Below are positions 24,601-32,081 of a DNA stretch of 37,598 nt, piece by piece. The notes under the pieces were generated by a model. The model saw only the letters and a program-made list of their open reading frames with translations, was not told where the DNA came from and made no database searches. Source of the DNA: a virus; IMG/VR virus record IMGVR_UViG_3300002835_000491, positions 1-37,598 of that record; one strand, 5' to 3'. The position numbers were made by a program, and so were the translations under genes. Position 1 is the stretch's first letter. Each line of letters opens with the position of its first letter.

Positions 24601-26428
24601 TGGCGGTGGCGGCGGATCACATTACAATGTAACAAATGATGGTGGTGCAGGTGGTTCTGGTATTGTAGTGGTTAGATACGCAGGTAGCCAACGGGCACTA
24701 GGCGGTAATGTTACTACAGTTGGTTCAGATACAGTTCATACATTTTATAGTAGTGGAACACTTCAAGTTTTCTCTGCTGGTTTAGTAGCAAGCGCAAACG
24801 CTTTATATTGGGGTGATAGTGTAACACTTACATATGCTGATGACTTGGCTGATGGAAGTAATGTTGCATACACAATTACTGGTGTTGATAGCGCACAAAT
24901 TAATGGTGCGTCACTTACTGGCAATTTTACTATTGCTAATAATATATCACAATTAACTTTACAAACGACACAAACAACTGTTTCAGCCAACACTATAACT
25001 ATTACTGCTGGTGGTTATACAGTAAATATAGCTGTATCTTATTTAACATCTTTCACAGGATCAATTGGTTCAAGTTGGGGTGCAAATTTAACATACACAG
25101 CTACAACAAATGGATTAAGCAATAACGCATTGATTCCTTATGCCATCACAGGTAGTAATGTTACTAGTTCGCAGTTAGCTAATTTTCCTTTAACTGGAAC
25201 ATTTACGAATATAATCGCACCGCTGCCATTAGGTAGTAATTATTTTGATGGCACCGGTGATTACTTAACTGTTCCTAATGGATCAGCATTTCAATTTGGT
25301 ACAGGTGACTTTACTATCGAATGTTGGATTAAAACCACAGACGCAGGATTTGATATCATCAATCAATATACATCAGGTGGAACAAATTGGGCTCTTTTAA
25401 TTCTTTCAGGTAATATCTACTGGCAAAACTCAAATGCGGCGTCCAGTTTGTATTATCTTGCACTCAGTTCATTACCTGCCAATCCAACAAGTGGTTCTTG
25501 GACACACGTTGCAATTACTAGAACATCGGGTACATTGAAATACTGGATCAATGGAGTAGGCACTTCATCGACACAGGGTGATTCCACTAATTATGCAGGC
25601 GGTGCATCACTCGTAAGAATAGGTTCAGGTAATTATGGAGATTTGCAAGGCAACATTTCTAATTTAAGAGTTGTTAAAGGTGTTGCAGTTTATACATCAA
25701 ACTTTACTCCTTCTGTAACACCATTATTTGCAACACAAAGTTCTGGAACAGGTATTGCTGCAATTACAGGTACACAAACAAGTTTATTAACATGTAAAAG
25801 TCAAAGCACTCTTACTGATTATAGTACGAATGCATTTGTTGTTACAGGTAACGGAAACGTTGCGGCCAATACAGAATATCCAGGAACATTTACTTCCGCT
25901 GGTCCAACTACAAACGTAGGAACAGGCACATTAATAATAACTACAAACACAAGTGAGCCTATATTATCTTCAGCAAATGGTTTTGTTACTGTTGGTGGCA
26001 CAACAAGGTCATTTACAATTAGAAATCCAAATCCTGCGATTCTTGGTGCTCGTAGTGCAGCTGCAGTCAATTCTATATCATTTATTAACACTCCAACTTC
26101 TGATATATATTCTGCAAATACTGAATCACTAACAAGTAATATTGCAATTATCTATTCACAATTAGAAACATCAAGATACACAACAAATACAGGTAATTCG
26201 GTGTTTATTAATACCATTGAATCTGATATTCACACACAAAACATAGAAGCAAAAACAGCTGTTGTATCGAATACACTAAATGCAGTATTAGAAATTACCA
26301 GAACAAGTACAACAATCACAACAATTATTCCAACTTCTACTTTTGCATACAGTTCAGGCACAGAAATATCAGCCAATGGAAATGCAATATCTGCGCCGGC
26401 TACGGTTACTCAAACCTGGTACATCTAA
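21656..26428 (+). CDS. Giant glycine-rich, Ig-like and LamG protein
   Basis: At 1590 aa this is the largest product here. Glycine-rich domains lie at about residues 47-286, 383-655 and 747-1037; the last two end in GGSGIVIVSY and GGSGIVVVRY. Each is followed by an Ig-like strand domain containing AYTITGV-x-SA-(D/Q)I-x-G-x-(S/A)LTG, at about 295-377, 660-744 and 1044-1128, with a shorter relative near 1131-1187. A LamG-like domain spans about 1190-1360 (NYFDGTGDYLTVPNG, FTIECWIK, WTHVAITR, LRVVKGVAVYTSNFTP). The final ~225 residues are Thr/Ser/Asn-rich with a helical part. A very large surface adhesin is inferred. AAATAAAT near 21626 is only a weak late box. Confidence 0.85.
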   Translation: MSTISISPSVSGKSTWDFAVDGPLTLSTAGTWTIVPSTNLSVPTKIWGGGGGSGEGGAGAGAGYANGSVTLASGTSYQLIVGGGGTGAGSATRTAGGGGAGSGIQFTSNSTAILVAGGGGGAAGGATRQGGGGGGTSGSNGDSAGSGGGNGGTQSAAGAGAVGSRRTGNSGSGRNGGGGGTGTSTSAGGTGFGNGGVGTYNGADSGSGGGGGGYYGGGEGGGDAGGFGGGGGSGYLHPTLVLNGSMTNGSNNLYAGNYTDSIAGTSGQGGNGSSSLNGNAGKIYLDLTVPGFVVAATVIAGRNISITYNHSSSSSPVAYTITGVTSADIGGNSLTGDITLSGQAGTLSIPTSVFSTGGNKTLTISAGGYSASVSITPTPYVRAASGGTQSTFASGGKVYRAHTFNDSSSFTISNLDAGATANVLIVAAGGGGGGWGGGGGAGGVLTSGTVALSQQTYTITIGAGGARGTSAYTGGGNGANTTALGLTAIGGGGGGWYNGNNGLSGGSGGGGGMGEGTGGIGGAGTTGQGFAGGTGSTNISSWGSSRGGGGGGAGANGTTGVVATAGSTNAGKGGDGLIWPTGGSTYYGGGGGGHGGTTAGRSIGGLGGGGAGGRYQAIGGDSGTINTGGGGGGSWGGSGELCGLGGSGIVIVSYELEPGIITANSVTAGGNVDVTYIHSSNTGNVAYTITGVISADINGTALTGNVVVTNSQATLSIPTASKIATTNILTLTLGAFTANVTITPGISARYLIVAGAGGGGSDMGGGGGAGGYLAGTGLSLTGLNTITIGAGGIGALPGTSGPAGSNGANTTAFGLTAIGGGGGASVHNTAGYNAGNGGSGGGGSGARQSSASYGGLPGTGTAGQGSNGAASGVTWYPGGGGGAGAAASQTGSQQADGGIGLVNDILGTSYYWAGGGAGAGYSTFGGNGGLGGGGGGAPRQGAGTTNGTGGGSALNSGSVAEIGTTVAQTNKKGGAGGVNTGGGGGGGSHYNVTNDGGAGGSGIVVVRYAGSQRALGGNVTTVGSDTVHTFYSSGTLQVFSAGLVASANALYWGDSVTLTYADDLADGSNVAYTITGVDSAQINGASLTGNFTIANNISQLTLQTTQTTVSANTITITAGGYTVNIAVSYLTSFTGSIGSSWGANLTYTATTNGLSNNALIPYAITGSNVTSSQLANFPLTGTFTNIIAPLPLGSNYFDGTGDYLTVPNGSAFQFGTGDFTIECWIKTTDAGFDIINQYTSGGTNWALLILSGNIYWQNSNAASSLYYLALSSLPANPTSGSWTHVAITRTSGTLKYWINGVGTSSTQGDSTNYAGGASLVRIGSGNYGDLQGNISNLRVVKGVAVYTSNFTPSVTPLFATQSSGTGIAAITGTQTSLLTCKSQSTLTDYSTNAFVVTGNGNVAANTEYPGTFTSAGPTTNVGTGTLIITTNTSEPILSSANGFVTVGGTTRSFTIRNPNPAILGARSAAAVNSISFINTPTSDIYSANTESLTSNIAIIYSQLETSRYTTNTGNSVFINTIESDIHTQNIEAKTAVVSNTLNAVLEITRTSTTITTIIPTSTFAYSSGTEISANGNAISAPATVTQTWYI

Positions 26429-26449
26429 AATTTTCAATAAAAAATGTGA

Positions 26450-26457
26450 AATAAATA
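26450..26457 (+). promoter_or_regulatory. Candidate late promoter (AATAAATA)
   Basis: AATAAATA followed by GAATGAAAAGG lies in the 49-nt gap after the stop at 26428, about 20 nt before the ATG at 26478. AAAAGG downstream serves as ribosome binding site. Confidence 0.55.
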
Positions 26458-26477
26458 GAATGAAAAGGTTATAAAGA

Positions 26478-27266
26478 ATGTCAACTCAAGTCCCTCCATC
26501 AAGATTAGATTCGACCAAAGACTTTTCTTCTTTGGTACCATCTGCATTTGCAAGAGCTAATGCTGCTTTCTTGCAAGCAAATAATTCTACTGACACATGG
26601 GTAAGAGTACAAGCCAATAATGCATATGATTCAGCTAATGCGGCCTTTCTACAAGCGAACAATTCTACCGATACATGGGTAAGAGTACAAGCCAATAATT
26701 CTTTTAATAAAGCAAATTCAGCCGCAGACTTTGCTAACGGTGCATTTACAACAGCCAATTCAGGTGCATCATTTGCTAATGCGGCCTTTGACCGTGCTAA
26801 TGCTGCTTATACTCAGGCAAATACAGGTGGTGCAGACGCATTTGCAAGAACACAAGCAAACAGTTCGTTTAATACCGCTAACGCAGCCTTTGCCACAGCG
26901 AACGCAGCCTTCGCAGCTGCAAATACAGGTGGTGGCGGTGGTACTACCGCAGCTTACGTAAAGACCTATTACTGGAAAGGTGCATTGACAGAAAACGTTG
27001 GCACACTAAGACACTATATACCTCTTGTAACAGCAAACGTAACATCAATTACTTCCTATTTGGCCTCTCCAGGTTTAACACAAAGCACAGCTGTTGTTAA
27101 GAAGAATGGTACTGTTATAAACACAATAAGATTTGCGGGTGCTGGAACATCAAACACACAAACAGGTTTAACGATTCCAGTTACCTCATCAGACTACTTA
27201 ACAGTTGATATTACACAAAGTAGCAGTGGTTCAGATTTATACATTAACTTCATATATCAAGGATAA
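26478..27266 (+). CDS. Heptad fibre with beta head
   Basis: This 262-aa protein has a short N-terminal anchor (MSTQVPPSRLDSTKDFSSLV), Asn/Ala heptads at residues about 23-150 and a beta head at 157-262. The shaft includes two near-identical NNSTDTWVRVQANN blocks 26 codons apart. The head (RHYIPLVTANVTSITSYLAS, TAVVKKNGTVINTI, SSDYLTVDITQSSSGSDLYI) aligns in order with the head of the 16423 product. It lacks the cupredoxin-like domain. A short trimeric fibre is inferred. It may be a shortened paralogue of the 16423 fibre. Confidence 0.85.
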   Translation: MSTQVPPSRLDSTKDFSSLVPSAFARANAAFLQANNSTDTWVRVQANNAYDSANAAFLQANNSTDTWVRVQANNSFNKANSAADFANGAFTTANSGASFANAAFDRANAAYTQANTGGADAFARTQANSSFNTANAAFATANAAFAAANTGGGGGTTAAYVKTYYWKGALTENVGTLRHYIPLVTANVTSITSYLASPGLTQSTAVVKKNGTVINTIRFAGAGTSNTQTGLTIPVTSSDYLTVDITQSSSGSDLYINFIYQG

Positions 27267-27269
27267 GTT

Positions 27270-27554
27270 ATGAGATTCGAAGAAATACAAAACATCTTTC
27301 AAACTCCATGGTTGTCACCATGGCAACATGATTATTATGCAGCAACATTCTTGGAACCAAAAACAAGCCAAGAATTCTTGGACTATGCATACAGTAAGAT
27401 TGAAAATCTTTCAGGCATTTGGTACGAAGTGGCTGGTCCAATGGCATATTTTGTTGTGGCCAAAGGCACTATAATTCCAGAAGATTTTGCTTATGCATTA
27501 GCACAGGCTGAAGATGTACCAGAACAACCTGTGATAGAAGAAGGAACAGAATAA
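27270..27554 (+). CDS. Small acidic protein after fibre gene
   Basis: This 94-aa protein begins MRFEEIQNIFQTPWLSPWQH and ends DVPEQPVIEEGTE. It is aromatic in the first half and acidic at the end. AAGGA lies within the last codons of the fibre gene, and its stop overlaps the next start as TAATG. The position equals that of the 103-aa product at 18158, after a heptad fibre and before two large adhesins. Sequence similarity between the two is not evident beyond the Pro/Glu tail. Function is unknown; an assembly helper is only a positional guess. Confidence 0.7.
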   Translation: MRFEEIQNIFQTPWLSPWQHDYYAATFLEPKTSQEFLDYAYSKIENLSGIWYEVAGPMAYFVVAKGTIIPEDFAYALAQAEDVPEQPVIEEGTE

Positions 27555-28804
27555 TGTATATCAAATTAAATTTTACATCAGATAAAAAAATACACCACAT
27601 ATATCGTGTTGTCAACGAGATTATCAATACGGGTATCGCTAACGTTGCATCTTTGCAAAGTGCTGCGACTGCCAACAGTTGGTGGTCAACATTGTTGACT
27701 GGTTTTGATGCAAACACAAGTGAAATTATTAGAACAGGTACTGGTACGACCGGACTAACATCAAACACGGTTTCTCGTTATGCTAGAAACGGCCCTGGTG
27801 CGACAGATGACCAACATGCATGGACACTTGAGTTCTCTCATTATGATGATAACACAAAAAAATATTATATTCAATTTCAAAATGCTACGGATTCCGCTGG
27901 CGTATCAACGGTTAGAACAGCTAACGGTTTATCTAGTGGAACTTTATCAAGCGCAAATAGTCAACCTATTTCAGGAACTGGTACTGCAACTACAGTTCTT
28001 GGCACACCGCCAACTTTTAACAATTCAGTGGCTTCAGGATCATCTGGTTCAATTGGTTCGAGTACCAGTGGATTTAGTACTGTAAGAACTTTCTTCATGT
28101 ATTTAAGTGATAATGCTCTTGTTTTTTGTTGCACAAATGGCAACACTTATAGCCTTGGATTTGGTAATAGTTATAGTGCTAGTACATCATTTAGTGGACC
28201 ATTCATCTTTAGTCAATATAATAGGTTTGATTACACAAACACCAATGCAACAAATATAACACCATTAATGTTTACAAATTGGGGTAGAGGAGTAGGTATT
28301 GGTTTTGGTGGCGTAGCAGATTGGGACAGAATAGATAACACACAACACAATTCGGCCACAGGCAATTTTATTCCATTTAGAGTGTTTAATTTAATTAGTG
28401 CTTATCCGTCAACAACTGCCAGCTGGCCAATGATACTTCAACCTTATGTTACTTGGGGTATAGGTACTAGATACAATGAGTTTACTGCATTGACAACAGT
28501 TTCAGCTGGTTCTATCAGCACCATCACCACCGCAGCACAAGGTGCAGCTATTTTTAAAACAGTACATACACGTTATCCTAGTTCAGATTTGAAGACTCAA
28601 ACTTTTGGAATGTTACCAATCTCATGGAGACATTCATACTACAATAATTCTGGCGGTGATGCCAGCACACAAGGTGGTTGGTATCTATTTAATGGAGATT
28701 ATTATCCAGGAGATGAGTTTTCATTTAATGGAAAAACATACAAAATTTTACCAACTTTTTCTGGATACACAGACCGTGTTGGCATAGCAATTCCAAAGGA
28801 ATAA
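27554..28804 (+). CDS. Putative adhesin, first of a tandem paralogous pair
   Basis: This 416-aa protein begins MYIKLNFTSDKKIHHIYRVV, followed by NEIINTG and FDANTSEIIRTG. The same order occurs in the next product (MFIKLSFTADTRF, ADIVNTS, FDANNSTIIRT). Both also share a mid-region FSQYNRFDYTN / TQYTRFDYHN element and the end block (Y-PGDEF or Y-TPGDTF, KTY, then RVG-(I/F)-A-(I/V)-P). The pair is therefore a tandem gene duplication. The protein is rich in Ser, Thr, Gly and Asn, with no transmembrane segment. A role as virion tip or surface protein is inferred from its position after a fibre gene. Confidence 0.78.
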   Translation: MYIKLNFTSDKKIHHIYRVVNEIINTGIANVASLQSAATANSWWSTLLTGFDANTSEIIRTGTGTTGLTSNTVSRYARNGPGATDDQHAWTLEFSHYDDNTKKYYIQFQNATDSAGVSTVRTANGLSSGTLSSANSQPISGTGTATTVLGTPPTFNNSVASGSSGSIGSSTSGFSTVRTFFMYLSDNALVFCCTNGNTYSLGFGNSYSASTSFSGPFIFSQYNRFDYTNTNATNITPLMFTNWGRGVGIGFGGVADWDRIDNTQHNSATGNFIPFRVFNLISAYPSTTASWPMILQPYVTWGIGTRYNEFTALTTVSAGSISTITTAAQGAAIFKTVHTRYPSSDLKTQTFGMLPISWRHSYYNNSGGDASTQGGWYLFNGDYYPGDEFSFNGKTYKILPTFSGYTDRVGIAIPKE

Positions 28805-28806
28805 TC

Positions 28807-30027
28807 ATGTTTATTAAATTAAGTTTTACAGCAGACACTAGATTTACAATTCCGTTAAGAATAATAGCAGACATTGTTAACACAAGTTCAATCACCAGTG
28901 TGAGTGCATTGCAAAGTAGATTTACTAGTGCTTCTTATTCGGCAACATTAACAGCAAACTTTGATGCAAACAATAGTACGATTATTAGAACTGTTAATCC
29001 AGCAAATACAAAAGCACACGTATTCACCAACGATTTGCAAAATGCAATGTTAAACTTTACGTTAGAACAACCAGTATATGATGCACCTTCTAGTAATGTT
29101 TATACACGAATAGTTGGTCCAGCTGGAACCGGTTACGCATACTTTGAGGTTGGTACTGCGATTACAGGTGGCACTATGTCCTCAACATCAATGCCAGTAA
29201 CGTTTAGTGAAATTACTGCCGGTACTTCAGGTACTAACTTAACATTAGGTGGAAATAATTATGGAAATATATCACCCCAGTTGGCATCTGGTAGTGGCCA
29301 TGCTAACATTAGAACATTTTGGGCTTACATAACGGATAAGTGTTTCTTTTGGGCTGTCACCAACGCCACTAGTTACAACGTTGGCTGGGGCACATCTTAT
29401 TCTAACAGTAACATACAAGGTGGACCATTTTTCCAAACACAATATACTCGTTTTGACTATCATAACCTTGATAGTAACGGAATTTATCCTGTATTATACA
29501 CATCTCAACGAGGTGCAGGTATAGGATATGGTACAAACAATGACTTAACTACTGTACAAAATTTATATTTTACTACCAACACTACCACGTTACCACTACG
29601 TGTTCATAGTATAGTGTCTGCTTTGCCGCAGGTTGCTACTGCTTGGCCAAGAATTTATAATCAAGGGGTTCATATGACTATGAACGGCAGAACTTCTGGT
29701 AATTATGGGTTACAAACAGTTCAAACAGCAGGTACATTAACAAGTGCTGTACTTCCGTCATACTCAGGCTCGTATAGTAACGTAACAAGCAATAGATATC
29801 CAAGTGCTGATTTAGCATCTACAGGTTTCGGCTTGATGCCATTCGGATGGGAAGCAACCCCATATGGTAATTACGGCGGTAACGCTAGTGACCAATGCGG
29901 TGTATATATATTTAATGGCGAGTATACACCTGGAGATACATTCGTGTACAATACTAAAACTTATATGATTTGGCCAATGTACCAAGGTAATGGCCAACGG
30001 GTTGGTTTTGCGGTGCCGATGGAGTAA
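28807..30027 (+). CDS. Putative adhesin, second of the tandem paralogous pair
   Basis: This 406-aa protein starts 2 nt after its paralogue, with AAAGGAA over the upstream stop. Shared features are the N-terminal (Y/F)IKL-x-FT-x-D, LQS, FDAN-x-S-x-IIRT, the central (S/T)QY-x-RFDY and a C-terminal GGNASDQCGVYIFNGEYTPG block. The variable middle (residues about 75-170) differs strongly, as expected for proteins diversifying in receptor contact. Aromatic clusters such as FWAYITDKCFFWAV are conserved in position with the paralogue (FFMYLSDNALVFCC). Host-receptor binding is plausible but unproven. Confidence 0.78.
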   Translation: MFIKLSFTADTRFTIPLRIIADIVNTSSITSVSALQSRFTSASYSATLTANFDANNSTIIRTVNPANTKAHVFTNDLQNAMLNFTLEQPVYDAPSSNVYTRIVGPAGTGYAYFEVGTAITGGTMSSTSMPVTFSEITAGTSGTNLTLGGNNYGNISPQLASGSGHANIRTFWAYITDKCFFWAVTNATSYNVGWGTSYSNSNIQGGPFFQTQYTRFDYHNLDSNGIYPVLYTSQRGAGIGYGTNNDLTTVQNLYFTTNTTTLPLRVHSIVSALPQVATAWPRIYNQGVHMTMNGRTSGNYGLQTVQTAGTLTSAVLPSYSGSYSNVTSNRYPSADLASTGFGLMPFGWEATPYGNYGGNASDQCGVYIFNGEYTPGDTFVYNTKTYMIWPMYQGNGQRVGFAVPME

Positions 30028-30031
30028 TTAA

Positions 30032-30376
30032 GTGGCATTAATAAACACAGCAACACTATTGTTGGTAACTACATCAAATACGTTTAGTACAGTCAATCCT
30101 ATTCCAGGACAGATGAATATTATTCAAAGTGTTGTTGCTTCAAATGTAGTTGGTGATGCAAACATATCTACAATTGCTGGCCAGATGAATATTATTCAAA
30201 GTGTTGTTGCTTCAAATGTAGTTTCTGATGCAAATATATTATTGGTAACTAATGGTTCGATGCAAAACGCTGCAAGTAAATCATATACAACTATGACAAA
30301 TACAATCAACGGAAGAATTGATGCAAATATCGTTAAACCTTTTGGAGAAATTGCCCAAAGAGAATATTGGATGTAA
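30032..30376 (+). CDS. Short repeat-containing protein before gp13 (GTG start)
   Basis: The start is GTG at 30032, 8 nt after GGAG in the preceding gene's end; no suitable ATG lies near. The 114-aa product carries two copies of GQMNIIQSVVASNVV-x-DAN, 24 codons apart, encoded by a 42-bp perfect repeat. The end, IDANIVKPFGEIAQREYWM, is unique. The position just before gene 13 is that of the T4 whisker gene wac, but no fibritin-like coiled coil or foldon is seen, so that identity is not supported. Helical oligomerisation is possible. Family unknown. Confidence 0.65.
   Translation: MALINTATLLLVTTSNTFSTVNPIPGQMNIIQSVVASNVVGDANISTIAGQMNIIQSVVASNVVSDANILLVTNGSMQNAASKSYTTMTNTINGRIDANIVKPFGEIAQREYWM
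30110..30223 (+). repeat. 42-bp perfect direct repeat, 72-nt period
   Basis: Bases 30110-30151 and 30182-30223 are identical. The unit is 72 nt including spacer, so the duplication keeps the reading frame. The spacer differs more than the core. Confidence 0.9.
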
Positions 30377-30395
30377 TTTGAGTGGAAACCCGAAG

Positions 30396-30403
30396 CATAA
30401 ATA
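30396..30403 (+). promoter_or_regulatory. Candidate late promoter before gp13 (CATAAATA)
   Basis: CATAAATA followed by TCCCTATAGGG sits 19 nt before the gp13 ATG in the 45-nt gap between 30376 and 30422. It matches seven of eight bases of the T4 late box and overlaps a hairpin. Confidence 0.55.
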
Positions 30404-30420
30404 TCCCTATAGGGGGATAT
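30401..30420 (+). promoter_or_regulatory. Hairpin covering the gp13 ribosome binding site
   Basis: ATATCCC at 30401-30407 pairs perfectly with GGGATAT at 30414-30420, with a 6-nt loop. An alternative register is the palindrome CCCTATAGGG at 30405-30414. The right arm contains the G-run that would serve as the gp13 ribosome binding site, so the fold could limit initiation. Confidence 0.5.
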
Positions 30421-30421
30421 A

Positions 30422-31198
30422 ATGGCGAAAACAATCACAACAAGAACGGCATTCAAAGATTATTGCCTGCGTAGACTAGGGTTTCCAGTAATCGAAATCA
30501 ACGTTGATGACGACCAGGTAGAAGACCGTATTGATGATGCACTTCAATATTGGCAAGATTACCATTTTGATGGTCTGCAAAAAGTCTATTACATTAAAAA
30601 AATAGACCAGACAGACATTAACAACAAGTATTTGAACATAGCTCAAGCCACAGATTCCTCAAACAACGTTCTACAAATTGCTGGTATAACCAGAATATTT
30701 CCTATTTCAGATTCACATTCTCAAGTCAATATGTTTGATTTGAGATACCAGTTGCGTTTAAATGAACTGTATGACTTTACCTCCGCTTCATACATTAACT
30801 ATACGTTGACATTACAACACTTGCGTATGTTGGAACAACTGTTCACTGGTGAAGTTCCTATTAGATTCCAAAGACACATGCAAAGATTGTATATTGATTG
30901 GGGTTGGGGTCGCAACGAAGCACCAATCGGTACAACAGTAATTGCAGAATGTTATGCGGTAATTGATCCTGATGTGTATACACAAGCTTGGAATGACCGT
31001 TGGTTAAAAGAATATGCAACAGCACTTATCAAACGTTCTTGGGGAAATAACCTTAAAAAGTTTGAAGGCATTCAATTGCCAGGTGGTGTCAAGTTAAATG
31101 GTGACAAAATCTATGGTGAGGCCAAAGAAGAAATAGATGCGTTACATGCAGAAATTGGTGACAAGTATGGTGCACCACTAGAAATGTTCATGAACTAA
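30422..31198 (+). CDS. gp13: Neck protein gp13 (head completion)
   Basis: This 258-aa protein matches T4 gp13 at both ends. Near residue 17 is RRLGFPVIEINVDDDQVEDR, with ALQYWQDYHFDGLQK following; T4 has RRLGAPIINVELTPDQI and EYHFDGLNK in the same place. Near the C-terminus is WNDRWLKEYATALIK, then LPGGVKLNGDKI, and T4 has NNRWVKDYATALAK and LPGGVTIDGQRL. The central part is shorter than in T4 (309 aa total), as in marine T4-like phages. gp13 joins the DNA-filled head to gp14 and the tail at the neck. The start is set by the G-rich ribosome binding site at 30412-30416. Confidence 0.96.
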   Translation: MAKTITTRTAFKDYCLRRLGFPVIEINVDDDQVEDRIDDALQYWQDYHFDGLQKVYYIKKIDQTDINNKYLNIAQATDSSNNVLQIAGITRIFPISDSHSQVNMFDLRYQLRLNELYDFTSASYINYTLTLQHLRMLEQLFTGEVPIRFQRHMQRLYIDWGWGRNEAPIGTTVIAECYAVIDPDVYTQAWNDRWLKEYATALIKRSWGNNLKKFEGIQLPGGVKLNGDKIYGEAKEEIDALHAEIGDKYGAPLEMFMN

Positions 31199-31199
31199 T

Positions 31200-32081
31200 A
31201 TGGCAACCTCGGTTTATTTCAATAACTATAACTCTCTTGCTGAGCAGAGGGTAGTTGAAGACTTGATTGTTGAATCAATCAAGATTATGGGTTTTGACGC
31301 CTACTATTTACCTATTGAAAATGAAACCGATAGAGACATATTGTATGGTGAAGATCCAATTAAAAGATTCAGTGCAGCCTTTCCAATTGAATTCTACCTA
31401 TCAAGTTCTATGGAATATGGTGGCGAAAAAGAATTCTTTTCTAAATTTGGTCTTGAAATTAAGAACACTGTTAACATCATTCTTTCTAAACGTTCTTTCT
31501 CTCAACGTGTACCACAAGATATATTCACAAGACCAAGAGAAGGTGATTTGATTTATGTACCGTTCTTAAATGGTACTGGTGAGTTGTTTGAAATTAAATT
31601 TACAAACCAAACAAAAGACTTTTTCATGTTGGGACGTAAGATACCATTCTTCTATGAATTGGAACTAGAGAAATTCAAGTACTCACAAGAAGTTATCGAC
31701 ACTGGTGTGGAAGACATTGATGATGTAATGATTCAATCAAGTTACACACTAGACTTGACTACTGGTACTGGAACTGGAACATATGAAGCTAGAGAAGTTG
31801 TATTTCAATCTACAGATAATACACAAGCAAATGCATGGGTTGTGGCTTTAGTACAAGAATGGATCAAACCAGATGACTCACTAAAGGTCACAAATATTGC
31901 AGGTGAATTCCGTGACAACGTTGCAATCATTGGTGCAACAAGTAATGCAAGATACTTTTTGGCATCTTATGATCCATTAAAAGATAGTACAAAAAATGAA
32001 AGTTACGACAATTCTTATTTGTTTGATACTGCAAATAACATTATTGACTTCACTGAAACCAATCCGTTTGGAAGAATTTAA
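31200..32081 (+). CDS. gp14: Neck protein gp14 (head completion)
   Basis: This 293-aa protein aligns with T4 gp14: VYFNNYNSLAEQRVVEDLIV, ESIKIMGFDAYYLP, ILYGEDPIKRF, FFSKFGLEIKNTV, EGDLIYVPF. With gp13 it closes the head and forms the neck where the tail docks. Residues about 193-256 hold a small beta module (ALVQEWIKPDDSLKV, TNIAGEFRDNVAIIGATSN) that recurs in gp15 here. Its start is 1 nt after the gp13 stop, and its stop overlaps the gp15 start as TAATG, so the neck and tail-terminator genes are translationally linked. Confidence 0.95.
   Translation: MATSVYFNNYNSLAEQRVVEDLIVESIKIMGFDAYYLPIENETDRDILYGEDPIKRFSAAFPIEFYLSSSMEYGGEKEFFSKFGLEIKNTVNIILSKRSFSQRVPQDIFTRPREGDLIYVPFLNGTGELFEIKFTNQTKDFFMLGRKIPFFYELELEKFKYSQEVIDTGVEDIDDVMIQSSYTLDLTTGTGTGTYEAREVVFQSTDNTQANAWVVALVQEWIKPDDSLKVTNIAGEFRDNVAIIGATSNARYFLASYDPLKDSTKNESYDNSYLFDTANNIIDFTETNPFGRI

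Noticed and set aside
21656-24700. Possible collagen-like fibre
   Set aside because: The glycine runs are not in a Gly-X-Y register; they are polyglycine runs with interspersed strands, as in the glycine-rich adhesin-type domain.
30032-30376. Possible whisker protein (wac, fibritin), because of its place before gp13
   Set aside because: At 114 aa it is too short and shows neither the long coiled coil nor the foldon pattern of fibritin.
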